A stretch of 64,000 bases of DNA, from assembly GCA_035528375.1 (NCBI GenBank), contig DATKYS010000051.1, forward strand, positions 20,341 to 84,340, read 5' to 3'. Of this stretch, positions 31,073 to 38,571 are shown piece by piece. The notes beneath the pieces are model-generated. The model ran no database searches. It was not told where the DNA came from and worked only from the letters and a program-made list of their open reading frames with translations. The translations under genes were made by a program, and so were the position numbers. Source of the stretch: a bacterium. GTDB taxonomy: Bacteria > RBG-13-66-14. Position 1 is the stretch's first letter. Every line of letters begins with the position of its first letter.

Positions 31073-32968
31073 TTACCAAATCTCCTCGGTCGTCATGCGT
31101 AATTCCAGCTCCTCCCCGCCGCGCAGGACGGTGAGGGTTCGCTCGGTGCCCGGCTCGGCCGCCGACCACTCGACGAGATCCAGAGCGGTGAGGATCTCGA
31201 GAGGCACGCCGTCAAGGGCCAGGACGACGTCGCCCTCGAGGAGCCCCGCCCGCTCCGCCGGGGAATTTTCCCAGACGACGACCACCGTGCCGCCCGCCGT
31301 GGTGAATCCGAGGCGGTTGGGGGGAACGCCTTCCCCGAGACCGTCGGAGCCCACCTCGAGAATCAGCCGCCAGTCGGGGTAGTCCAGCGTCACCCGCCGG
31401 AAGCGCCGAAGAACGTCCTGCCCGATGTTCCCCAACTCCCGGCTGCGGGCCAGCGCCCCTTCCGTCTCGCCGGTCAGCACCGCCAGGGGCTCGGGGATGC
31501 TCACCGACCCCAGACGCAACTCGCCCGACTTCACCAGCCGGTGGAAGTTCGCCCCGCCGAAGCCGCTCACCAGCTGCGGCCGCCAGTCCGGATAACGCTC
31601 CTCGAGGCCGTACTCCTCCACCGTCGGGCGGTAAACGGTGGTGTAGTTCAGGTTCCCCAGGTCGAGGGCGAAGTAGCCCCGGACGCCGTCGAGCTCCGCC
31701 TCCACCGCGGGGATGCCCTCGTCCAGCCGGAGCGGCAGAATCTCGATGACGCCGGGCTCGGGCTCCGGCGGCACGTAGGTCTCCGGGTCGTAAATCGTGA
31801 GCGCGGACTCCGCGTAATCTATCTCGACCACGGTCCGGGCGAAGAGCTCGTAGCCCAGGATTCCGCCCCATTCCCGGCCGAAGTGCCAACCGAATACGGA
31901 GAGGTCCGCCGTCGCCAGGGTCGGCTCCTCGAAGGTCAGGCCGCCGATGGTCAGGCTGTCGGCCTGCAGGATGCCGACCTCCCCCAGGCCGCCGGTCCCG
32001 ACCCCCGCCCCGGTGCCGACAGTGGTGATGCCCAGTTCCTCGGCCACCGGCGTGGACAGGACGCTCATCGTGGCCCCGCTGTCCAGAATCATCCACACCG
32101 GCTCCCCGTTCACCAGGGTCGGGACGAAGATGGCGTCGCCGGTGAACTCAACGGGCACCCGAACCCGGTCCTCACCCTCCGGGAACACCAGGCGCGCCCC
32201 GACCGGCGGGAGGAAGAGGGCCGGGTCCACCGGCTCGTCGAGGGCTACGTCTTCCATCGTCTGGTCAATCGTGAGGGGCAGCCCCGTGAGGGTGGTGTGG
32301 AAGCGGGAGGGAAGACGGAGGCCGGAGAAATCTCTGACATCCGAGCACGTCGTGACGTGGACGATCCCGTCCAGCTCGGAGGTGATGCGGCGCAGGGAAC
32401 CGTCGCCGGAGTCCAGGTGGTAGCGCCGGGGGTGGAAGGGGAGGCCGCCGGACACGGGACCGAAGTCCAGCACGTCGCAGGGGGCGCCGTCCACATCCTC
32501 GACACCGGCCCAGGCCACGGAAAAGAGGGCCGGGTCGGGGTGACAGTAGAGGAGGGCGTCCATGACCAGAGAGGTGGTGTAATCCGCGAGCTCGACACCG
32601 GCCAGCTCCCGGACCTCGCCGTTGGAAGCGGCGATCCAGCCCCCCTCGGGCGTGATGAGCACCAGCTCGTGCAGGGGACCGAGGGTGACCTCGCTTCTGT
32701 AGTAAATCCCCCGGATGAAGTCCCCGGCGTCGCAGGTCCCGTCGGCGTTCACCGCGGGCTTCTCCGCCGGCAGGACCACCAGGATTTCGGAAAAACCCTC
32801 CATCCCGCCCGAGGCGATGGTCCCCGAGTAGCGGATGGACTCCAGCGATTCCCAGATGGCGTCCACGCCGAGGGATTCCCGGTGCAGGGCGAGGGCGTCC
32901 TGCGCCTCCCCGGCGCCGGCGGCCATGACGAGGGACAGAACAAAGACCAGCGTGGCGATCCGGCGCAT
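31073..32968 (-). CDS. Secreted aspartyl-protease-like protein with C-terminal PDZ domain
   Basis: A 631-residue exported protein (signal MRRIATLVFVLSLVMAAGAG). It contains a retropepsin half with D-S-G in PVWMILDSGATMSVLS and GGILGYELFARTVVEID, and a second half where the catalytic site reads YFALDLGNLNYTTV, D-L-G instead of D-S/T-G. A PDZ domain closes the protein (GGTVVVVWENSPAERAGLLE, DVVLALDGVPLE). The same architecture, with a divergent second site, occurs in uncharacterised retropepsin-like proteins. It is transcribed first, from the promoter at 32999-33027. Confidence 0.8.
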   Translation of the reverse strand: MRRIATLVFVLSLVMAAGAGEAQDALALHRESLGVDAIWESLESIRYSGTIASGGMEGFSEILVVLPAEKPAVNADGTCDAGDFIRGIYYRSEVTLGPLHELVLITPEGGWIAASNGEVRELAGVELADYTTSLVMDALLYCHPDPALFSVAWAGVEDVDGAPCDVLDFGPVSGGLPFHPRRYHLDSGDGSLRRITSELDGIVHVTTCSDVRDFSGLRLPSRFHTTLTGLPLTIDQTMEDVALDEPVDPALFLPPVGARLVFPEGEDRVRVPVEFTGDAIFVPTLVNGEPVWMILDSGATMSVLSTPVAEELGITTVGTGAGVGTGGLGEVGILQADSLTIGGLTFEEPTLATADLSVFGWHFGREWGGILGYELFARTVVEIDYAESALTIYDPETYVPPEPEPGVIEILPLRLDEGIPAVEAELDGVRGYFALDLGNLNYTTVYRPTVEEYGLEERYPDWRPQLVSGFGGANFHRLVKSGELRLGSVSIPEPLAVLTGETEGALARSRELGNIGQDVLRRFRRVTLDYPDWRLILEVGSDGLGEGVPPNRLGFTTAGGTVVVVWENSPAERAGLLEGDVVLALDGVPLEILTALDLVEWSAAEPGTERTLTVLRGGEELELRMTTEEIW

Positions 32969-32998
32969 CGGTCCGACTCCCGCGTTGACGTTTCGGTT

Positions 32999-33050
32999 AG
33001 ATTAAAGGCGCCCCGGGGCCTTGTCAAGCTGCGCCCCGCGGCGGTAAACT
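32999..33050. promoter_or_regulatory. Divergent promoters sharing a -35 palindrome
   Basis: The palindrome CTTGTCAAG supplies both -35 boxes: TTGACA on the minus strand (33022-33027) with TAATCT 17 bases on (32999-33004), and TTGTCA on the plus strand (33021-33026) with TAAACT 18 bases on (33045-33050). They serve the PDZ protease-like gene and queH. Confidence 0.45.
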
Positions 33051-33057
33051 CGCCTCG

Positions 33058-33573
33058 ATGGACGTCCTCATCCACATCTGCTGCGGCATCTGCATCCTCG
33101 AGCCGCTCCGGGACCTGCGCGGCGAGGGGCACGACGTGCTCGGGGTGTGGGTCAACCCGAACATCGAGCCGGCCGCCGAGCACGACCGCCGCCTGGACGC
33201 CCTGGGGACCGTCGTCCGGGTCGAGGGGCTGCCGTTGGTGCGCCTGGACGCGCCGGAGTTTTCGCCTCCCGCGGCGGAGCCCTCCGACGAGCGCTGCGGC
33301 TATTGCTACCGCCTGCGCCTCCTCCCCACGGCCCGCCTCGCCGCCGAGTCCGGCGCCGCCTTCACCACCACACTTTTATTCTCCCGCCATCAGCGCCACG
33401 AATTGATAAAAAGCGTCGCGGAACAGGTGGCCGCCGAGACCGGGGCGGAGTTCCTCTACCGTGACTGGCGGCCGCTCTTCGCCCGGGGCCAGAGCCGGGC
33501 CCGGCGGCTCGGCATCTACCGCCAGCGCTACTGCGGCTGCCTGCCCAGCCTCGACGCCCGGCTGAAGGAGTAG
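33058..33573 (+). CDS. queH: Epoxyqueuosine reductase, QueH type
   Basis: QueH performs the last step of queuosine tRNA modification, reducing epoxyqueuosine. The 171-residue protein has the family cysteines: Cys8-Cys9 in LIHICCGIC, Cys80/Cys83 in DERCGYCYRLR, and Cys159/Cys161 in QRYCGCLPS, which hold the 4Fe-4S cluster, the second metal and the catalytic pair. It is a single-gene unit with a leaderless-like start only eight bases after its -10 box. Other queuosine genes are not in the window. Confidence 0.93.
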   Translation: MDVLIHICCGICILEPLRDLRGEGHDVLGVWVNPNIEPAAEHDRRLDALGTVVRVEGLPLVRLDAPEFSPPAAEPSDERCGYCYRLRLLPTARLAAESGAAFTTTLLFSRHQRHELIKSVAEQVAAETGAEFLYRDWRPLFARGQSRARRLGIYRQRYCGCLPSLDARLKE

Positions 33574-33835
33574 GGCGGGATTTTACCCCCACCGCTACCT
33601 CTACGAAATCCCCCGTATGCGCGTTGCGATGACGTAGGGGCCGACCTTTAGGTCGGCCCGTTCTTCAAAGGCAACCCTCACCCTTTATCCCGCTCCCACG
33701 GGGAGAGGGGGGCCGCTTCACCCCTCACCCCGGCTATATCCCAAACGTAGGGCGGGGATTTTAATCCCCGCCGCTTTACCCCCCACCCCAACCCGTAAGC
33801 GCGCTTCCCCCCAGAGGGGGGAGGGGACCGCGGGA
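33573..33835. repeat. Intergenic hairpin-repeat mosaic F
   Basis: The convergent gap between queH and hicA contains a GTAGGGGCCGACC/GGTCGGCCC hairpin (33634-33660), a CCCTCACCC...GGGGAGAGG element (33678-33711), a GTAGGGCGGGGA/TCCCCGCC hairpin (33747-33773) and a CTTCCCCCCAGAGGGGGGAG hairpin (33803-33833). No gene is seen here. Confidence 0.75.
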
Positions 33836-33868
33836 CGACTTCACTTCTTCGTCCAACCGTCAACTCTT

Positions 33869-33893
33869 AAAAAAAACCGGCCGCAGGGCCGTT
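33869..33893 (-). terminator. Intrinsic terminator of hicBA
   Basis: On the minus strand ACGGCC-CTGC-GGCCGG forms a GC-rich hairpin followed by eight T. Confidence 0.65.
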
Positions 33894-33912
33894 CTCTTTT
33901 ACAGGCTCTCGT

Positions 33913-34098
33913 TCAAGGTTGTGGAATCCCCAGGTCGGCGCATATCTTCTTCGCCAATGTATCGCTGATCCCGGTGTGCCTGGGGACCGTGGACATCTTT
34001 CCCGTCGTCGCATTCACGAATACGCTGTGCTTACCACCCTCGCGTTTCAGAAGGCACCCGGACCCGATCAAATGCTGGATCAGATCCCGGCGTTTCAT
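33913..34098 (-). CDS. hicA: HicA family mRNA-interferase toxin
   Basis: A 61-residue protein of the HicA double-stranded-RNA-binding fold. MKRRDLIQHLIGSGCLLKRE, then GGKHSVFVN with the catalytic histidine, and TVPRHTGISDTLAKKI match the family closely, and the length is typical. HicA cleaves mRNA and tmRNA when free of its antitoxin. The gene overlaps hicB by four bases, and a terminator follows. The order is hicB first, as in many type II systems. Confidence 0.92.
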   Translation of the reverse strand: MKRRDLIQHLIGSGCLLKREGGKHSVFVNATTGKMSTVPRHTGISDTLAKKICADLGIPQP

Positions 34099-34316
34099 GC
34101 CGTCAGCTGCAAGGGTTCCCGGATAACCTCAGTATTCTCCAATCGTTTTTCCGCTTCCTCCCGGTAGCACTCCAGCAACAGCCGGACCGCGTCGAGAAGA
34201 TTCTCCCGGGCCTCTTCGAGGGTCGCGCCCTGGGTGTTCGCGCCGGGAAGCTCTTCCACGAAGGCGATATAGCCTTCCGGCACTTTCTGAAAAACAGCGG
34301 TCAGCTGCACTTTCAT
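34095..34316 (-). CDS. hicB: HicB family antitoxin
   Basis: A 73-residue HicB partial-RNase-H-fold antitoxin: FQKVPEGYIAFVEELPGANT and GATLEEARENLLDAVRLLLE are the canonical blocks. The ATG at 34316 has a GGAGCGGAG Shine-Dalgarno; an ATG 48 bases upstream is less well placed. It lacks the extra C-terminal DNA-binding domain of longer HicB proteins, so autoregulation may need another factor. A TATACT box lies upstream near 34360. Confidence 0.9.
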   Translation of the reverse strand: MKVQLTAVFQKVPEGYIAFVEELPGANTQGATLEEARENLLDAVRLLLECYREEAEKRLENTEVIREPLQLTA

Positions 34317-34385
34317 CTCCGCTCCTCCATCCGCCGGACGAAACCTGGGTACAGTATAGCTCATTTTTCAACCAAGCGGCTGGTT

Positions 34386-34468
34386 TTACCCCTCACCCTA
34401 GCCCGTAGGCGAGCCTCCCCCCAAAGGGGGGAGGGGACAAGCGACCCTCACCCCAGCCCGTTCCGACA
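34386..34468. repeat. CCCTCACCC-type repeat G
   Basis: A CCTCCCCCCAAAGGGGGGAGG hairpin (about 34411-34432) is preceded by CCCCTCACCCTAGCCCGTAGGCGAG and followed by CCCTCACCCCAGCCCGTT. It sits between hicB and the gpsA promoter. Confidence 0.6.
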
Positions 34469-34480
34469 AACGGCCCCGGT

Positions 34481-34509
34481 TTGACTCACCGCGGGGCGGG
34501 GGCTATAAT
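34481..34509 (+). promoter_or_regulatory. Promoter for gpsA
   Basis: TTGACT (34481-34486) and a perfect TATAAT (34504-34509) are 17 bases apart. Confidence 0.75.
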
Positions 34510-34539
34510 GCCCCGGCGGTCAGCCTTCGCGGGGGATTT

Positions 34540-35547
34540 GTGAAACTGCCCGATAAAATCGCCGTCATGGGGGCCGGGAGCTGGGGCACCGCCCTGGCCA
34601 TCGCCTTCGACTACGCGGGCGTCCCGGTCACCCTCTGGGCCCACACACCCGCCCTGGCCGCCAAACTCTCCCTGCACCGGGAGAACGTGGACTACCTCCC
34701 CGGCGCTCGGCTGCCCGATTCGATAAAAATCACCGATGACATCGCCGAGGCGGCCCGCGGCGCGGGGACGGTCTTCTCCATGGGGCCGACCCAGTTCGCC
34801 CGCGACGTCATCACCCGCTTCAAACCGTACCTCACCAAGGGCGCCATCGTCGTCAACGCCGCCAAGGGCATCGAGCGCACCAGCCACCAGACGATGACCG
34901 AGCTGGCCGAGGAGGTGCTCCCCGACCGGTTCCACAAGCGGCTGAGCGTGCTCTCGGGGCCGAACTTCGCCGAGGAGGTGGCCCAGGGGCTCCCCGCCGC
35001 CGCCGTCATCGCCAGCCGCTCCAAGGCCGCCGCCCGTTGGATCCAGCAGAAGCTATCCTCCGACCGCCTCCGCCTCTACACCTCCAACGACCCCATCGGC
35101 GCCGACATCGGCGGCTCGATGAAGAACATCTTCGCCATCGCCGCCGGGGCCATAGACGCCCTGGGGCTGGGGGACAACGCCCGCGCCGCGCTCATCACCC
35201 GCGCCCTCGTCGAGATAGCCCGCCTGGGCAAGGCCGTCAGCGCCAAGGGAAAAACCTTCAAGGGGCTCTCCGGCCTGGGCGACCTCCTCCTCTCCTGCTC
35301 CAGCCCCAAGAGCCGCAACTACAACGTGGGCTACCGCCTGGGGCGGGGGGAGAGCCTGCGGGACATCCTGGCCGACATGGTCCACGTCGCCGAGGGTGTG
35401 CCCACCACCGTTGCCGCCACGGCCCTCGCCGAGCGCCACAAAATCGAGCTCCCCATCACCGCCGAGGTCTTCCGGATGCTATACGGGGAGAAGAGCCCCG
35501 CCGACTGCGTCCGCGACCTGATGACCCGGGAGCTCAAGCCCGAGTAG
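34540..35547 (+). CDS. gpsA: NAD(P)+-dependent glycerol-3-phosphate dehydrogenase
   Basis: GpsA reduces dihydroxyacetone phosphate to sn-glycerol 3-phosphate for phospholipid synthesis. The 335-residue protein has the Rossmann motif GAGSWGTALA at residues 11-20, KGIERTSHQTMTELAEE, LSGPNFAEEVAQGLPAA, the GSMKNIFAIAAGAIDALGLG block with the catalytic lysine, and SGLGDLLLSCSSPKSRN. The start is GTG at 34540, 31 bases after the -10 box. It is monocistronic and followed by a repeat block. Confidence 0.95.
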   Translation: MKLPDKIAVMGAGSWGTALAIAFDYAGVPVTLWAHTPALAAKLSLHRENVDYLPGARLPDSIKITDDIAEAARGAGTVFSMGPTQFARDVITRFKPYLTKGAIVVNAAKGIERTSHQTMTELAEEVLPDRFHKRLSVLSGPNFAEEVAQGLPAAAVIASRSKAAARWIQQKLSSDRLRLYTSNDPIGADIGGSMKNIFAIAAGAIDALGLGDNARAALITRALVEIARLGKAVSAKGKTFKGLSGLGDLLLSCSSPKSRNYNVGYRLGRGESLRDILADMVHVAEGVPTTVAATALAERHKIELPITAEVFRMLYGEKSPADCVRDLMTRELKPE

Positions 35548-35559
35548 TCGCGACCTTTC

Positions 35560-35912
35560 CCTAAATGTAGGGCGGGGACTTCTGTCCCCGCCGCCGGCCC
35601 CGACCCTCACCCCGGCCCGTCGGCGAGCCGCTCCCTAGAAGGGAGAGGGGGCCGTCGCACCCTTTATCCGCGCCTGCGATAACGTAGGGCGGCCCCTCTG
35701 CGGGCCGCCGCGAATTGCAATGACGTAGGGGCCGACCGACGGCGCGCCGTTCAGGTCGGCCCGTCTCGACATGGTGCCCGTAGGGCGGGGAACCGAGAGA
35801 AGCGAGCTATGCGAAGCAAATCCTTTCCCCGCCGTTTTCACGTTCCCGGCCCCGACCCTCACCCTATCCCTCTCCCTAAAAGGGAGAGGGGGTCGTCCGC
35901 GGGCGTCTTTTT
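35560..35912. repeat. Intergenic hairpin-repeat mosaic H
   Basis: The convergent gap behind gpsA contains hairpins at 35568-35592 (GCGGGGA/TCCCCGC type), 35684-35710 (GGCGGCCC/GGGCCGCC) and 35724-35763 (CCGACC/GGTCGG with GGCGCGCC loop). At 35780-35836 a GGCGGGGA arm and its partner TCCCCGCC are split by about 40 bases containing GAGAGAAGCGAGC. CCCTCTCCC-type elements lie at 35600-35650 and 35855-35893. No gene is seen here. Confidence 0.75.
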
Positions 35913-35931
35913 GTTCCCCCCGAGTATCGGA

Positions 35932-37035
35932 TTAAAACTCCGCCTTGACGGCGCCCCAACTCGTCTGCACCACGTTGAGCTCCTCGGTGGTAAAGCTCCA
36001 GACGAAGTCGTATCTCATCTCACGACCGGTACGATCCGCCAGGCAACCGTCCACGGTGCAGGTGATGAGGTCCACCGGCAGGTCCTCGTCGGGGGTGAAT
36101 GTGCAGACGACATCGGTCCAGTCGCTGTCATCAATCACGAGCGTTCCCGGAATCTCGCCCGCGGGCCGGGGATTACAGCTCGTCGAGAGGGAAGACGAAC
36201 CGGCGCGCAGGGCTCTGTCTCCCGATCGCCGCGACTGGTCCTCCGCCGTGAAGACTATCGTGGAAACTTCAATTCCAAACATCCCGCTGCAACAGTGGAA
36301 CACGATGTCCCTGCCCACCGGCACGTCGGATTCCCCGTCATCGGGGTCCATGCCCTCCACCCAAGGTCGGGGGGAGGTATCGTACCCTATCGCGAATTTG
36401 ATGGCGTTGTTGTAGAGCACCCAGCCGTCGCCGTCCCAAAAGTGGTAGTCACCGGGGCACAGGTTGACGGCGGCAGCGAAGCACCATTCACTGACCGCCA
36501 CCATGTCGGTGCCGTTTTCCAGGTCGGCGATCCAGATAGCGCCGCTCTCCGTCGAGATGTACTGCCAGTAGTTGATGTGGGAAATGCTCGAAACGCCGTC
36601 CATGATGCCCCAGTAATCTTCGTAATCGCCCAGGCGGGTGCTGGAGTGATAGGTGTAGCCGCGGGTCAGGGGGCAGTAGTCAGGGTCGCTGGCGTAACGG
36701 CCGGCGATGCCCCAGCTGCCCGAGTCGTGAGCGAAGCAGCAGGATACGACGCCGCCGTAGTAGTCTAAGTAGTCGGCCAGGTTATTCCCGAAGGCCGTGG
36801 GGTCGTCGTAGGCGTAGTTGCTCCACGTGAAGACGACGCCGTAATCGTTCAGGGTGTCCATGCTGGGGGTGGTCGTGGTGCAGTCCAGGAATGTAACGCT
36901 GTCGTAGTAGGGGTCGCCGCCGATGTAGGTTTGGGCGTCCGAGGTTGCGCCGGGGTCGGTGTGGCAGATCAAGATGTCGTACCGCCCCGCGATAGCCGCG
37001 GTAACGACCACCAAGACTAACAACGCTCTTCGCAT
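35932..37035 (-). CDS. Secreted protein, amidotransferase-like fold plus Ig-like domain (copy 2)
   Basis: A 367-residue exported protein (MRRALLVLVVVTAAIAG). The N-terminal part (YDILICHTDPGATSDAQTYI, GNNLADYLDYYGGVVSCCF) looks like a class I glutamine-amidotransferase/ThuA-type fold; this is inference. The C-terminal part is a Big_5-type Ig-like domain (MDPDDGESDVPVGRDIVFHC, CTFTPDEDLPVD, FVWSFTTEELNVV). It is a paralogue of the gene at 37070-38179; the last 20 residues are almost identical. A 34-base gap with an AAAGGAGGA Shine-Dalgarno joins the two as one operon. Confidence 0.75.
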   Translation of the reverse strand: MRRALLVLVVVTAAIAGRYDILICHTDPGATSDAQTYIGGDPYYDSVTFLDCTTTTPSMDTLNDYGVVFTWSNYAYDDPTAFGNNLADYLDYYGGVVSCCFAHDSGSWGIAGRYASDPDYCPLTRGYTYHSSTRLGDYEDYWGIMDGVSSISHINYWQYISTESGAIWIADLENGTDMVAVSEWCFAAAVNLCPGDYHFWDGDGWVLYNNAIKFAIGYDTSPRPWVEGMDPDDGESDVPVGRDIVFHCCSGMFGIEVSTIVFTAEDQSRRSGDRALRAGSSSLSTSCNPRPAGEIPGTLVIDDSDWTDVVCTFTPDEDLPVDLITCTVDGCLADRTGREMRYDFVWSFTTEELNVVQTSWGAVKAEF

Positions 37036-37069
37036 TTTCTCCTCCTTTGGTTGAACGTTCCCGGATTAT

Positions 37070-38179
37070 TTAAAACTCCGCCTTGATGGCCCCCCAACTC
37101 GTCTGCACCACGTTGAGCTCCTCGGTGGTAAAGCTCCAGACGAAGTCCTCCTCCATCTCGATATCGTAGCGGTTGGCCAGGCCGGCGGCGACGGTGCAGG
37201 TGATGGCGTCGTCGCCGTTCAGCGGATCGGCGGGGGTGAAGGTGCAGACGACATCCCTGGGGTCGGTGTCGTCCAGGTCCAGGTCGCCGGCGATCGAGCG
37301 GGCGGACTCGAAGTTGGCGCTGATGGCGGCGCTGGCGCTCACCGCACGGCCACCGGAGAGGGTGGTGTCGCGGGCGGTGAAGTCAATCGTATCCAGGTCA
37401 ATGGCGAAGAAGTCATCCACGCAGTGAAAGACGATGTTGGTGTCCACCGGCACGCCGGTGTCCCCGTCGTCGGGGTCCATGCCGGTCACGTAAGGCGGAT
37501 CATTCGGTATCCAGTAGTTCGTGAGCACGTTCTCCCACAGTTGCTGCTCCTGGCCGCCGCCGATGAAGCTCTCATACAGGCCGGTGACGACACCCATGCC
37601 GTTCTCCGCCTCCAGAATACCAGCCTGGCCGGCGGTCTCGGTCGCGGTCCAACCGGTCACCGGGTGAGCGGTGGTCCACGGGTAGCGGTGGTGATAGACG
37701 CTTAAGCCCCAGCCGTGGTCGTCCAGTGTCCACGAGGTGATGCCATAGGTGAAGGCGTGGCCCAGATCCCAGCAGTAGTGGGACGCGGTGAAGACCATCG
37801 AGGTCGGGTTGCCGACCCCCATGGCCGTCTCGAGGGCGTCGTTGTAGCTGCCGTGCGCGTACCAGTCGAAGTAGTGCAGCTTTGCGAAGTCGTTGTACCA
37901 GTTCGTCAGGGCGGTGTAGTCGCTGGTGGTGTAGCTGGTGTAGTTAATTGCGGCGACGATGCACATATCCCAGTCGCCGCCTGTCAGGCTGGATATGAAG
38001 GTGGACCAGGTGCTGCCATCGTAGTACGTGGCGGAGCAACTCGGCCACAGGTCGCTTATCGCGCTGGAGAGGTAGCTGCCGCCGTACGCAGTGTCGTACT
38101 TGACGATTATGTTGTCGGGGTCCTGCCCCATCGAAGCCAGTACCAACAGAGACCACAGTATTATCAACGCCTTGCGCAT
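37070..38179 (-). CDS. Secreted protein, amidotransferase-like fold plus Ig-like domain (copy 1)
   Basis: A 369-residue exported protein (MRKALIILWSLLVLASM) with the same layout as its neighbour. The N-terminal domain is rich in Tyr, Trp and Thr (FISSLTGGDWDMCIVAAIN, DYTALTNWYNDFAKLHYFDW), followed by the Ig-like domain (MDPDDGDTGVPVDTNIVFHC, CTFTPADPLNGDDAITC, FVWSFTTEELNVV). Both lack a FlgD-like tail, so their final location is unclear. An AAGGAGG Shine-Dalgarno precedes the ATG. Confidence 0.75.
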   Translation of the reverse strand: MRKALIILWSLLVLASMGQDPDNIIVKYDTAYGGSYLSSAISDLWPSCSATYYDGSTWSTFISSLTGGDWDMCIVAAINYTSYTTSDYTALTNWYNDFAKLHYFDWYAHGSYNDALETAMGVGNPTSMVFTASHYCWDLGHAFTYGITSWTLDDHGWGLSVYHHRYPWTTAHPVTGWTATETAGQAGILEAENGMGVVTGLYESFIGGGQEQQLWENVLTNYWIPNDPPYVTGMDPDDGDTGVPVDTNIVFHCVDDFFAIDLDTIDFTARDTTLSGGRAVSASAAISANFESARSIAGDLDLDDTDPRDVVCTFTPADPLNGDDAITCTVAAGLANRYDIEMEEDFVWSFTTEELNVVQTSWGAIKAEF

Positions 38180-38223
38180 TTCAACCTCCTTGGGTCGAAC
38201 GCCTGCGAAGTATTCAAAACACA

Positions 38224-38252
38224 GCTATAACGGCACTTCTTGAGAAAGTCCA
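38224..38252 (-). promoter_or_regulatory. Possible promoter for the Ig-like pair
   Basis: TGGACT (38247-38252) and TATAGC (38224-38229) on the minus strand are 17 bases apart, 44 bases before the ATG of copy 1. Confidence 0.4.
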
Positions 38253-38305
38253 CTCCTCCACGTAAGTAATATACCACCGTCTGCGCGGTGTGGCAAGGGG
38301 CCGGT

Positions 38306-38338
38306 AAAAAAAACGCCCGGCGTAATGCCAGGCATTTT
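38306..38338 (-). terminator. Intrinsic terminator of the acp-kbl unit
   Basis: On the minus strand ATGCCTGGC-ATTAC-GCCGGGCGT forms a hairpin with one G-T pair followed by eight T. Confidence 0.65.
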
Positions 38339-38392
38339 CCATCAAATTTACGTAACGGTTCTCCGCAAGCCTACCCAAACCTACACCACCCT

Positions 38393-38571
38393 CTTCCGGC
38401 TTGAAGCCGGCCACGGCCCCGCGAGGAGTGTTCCGGTCGTTCTCAATCCCTCCCCGCGAGCGAACGCGAACCTACATCCCATACTTCCGGCTTGAAGCCG
38501 GCCACGGCCCCGCGGGGAACGGTTCAGGTTTCTCACAATTCCGCCCCGCGAGCGAACGCGAACCTACATGC
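38393..38571. repeat. Tandem 91-bp repeat at the 3' end of kbl
   Basis: Two copies with a period of 91 bases start at 38393 and 38484 with CTTCCGGCTTGAAGCCGGCC, a 7-bp-stem palindrome. Both end in CGCGAGCGAACGCGAACCTACAT. The second copy's end is the kbl stop region, and the first copy retains a look-alike of the last four kbl codons plus stop. Confidence 0.75.
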
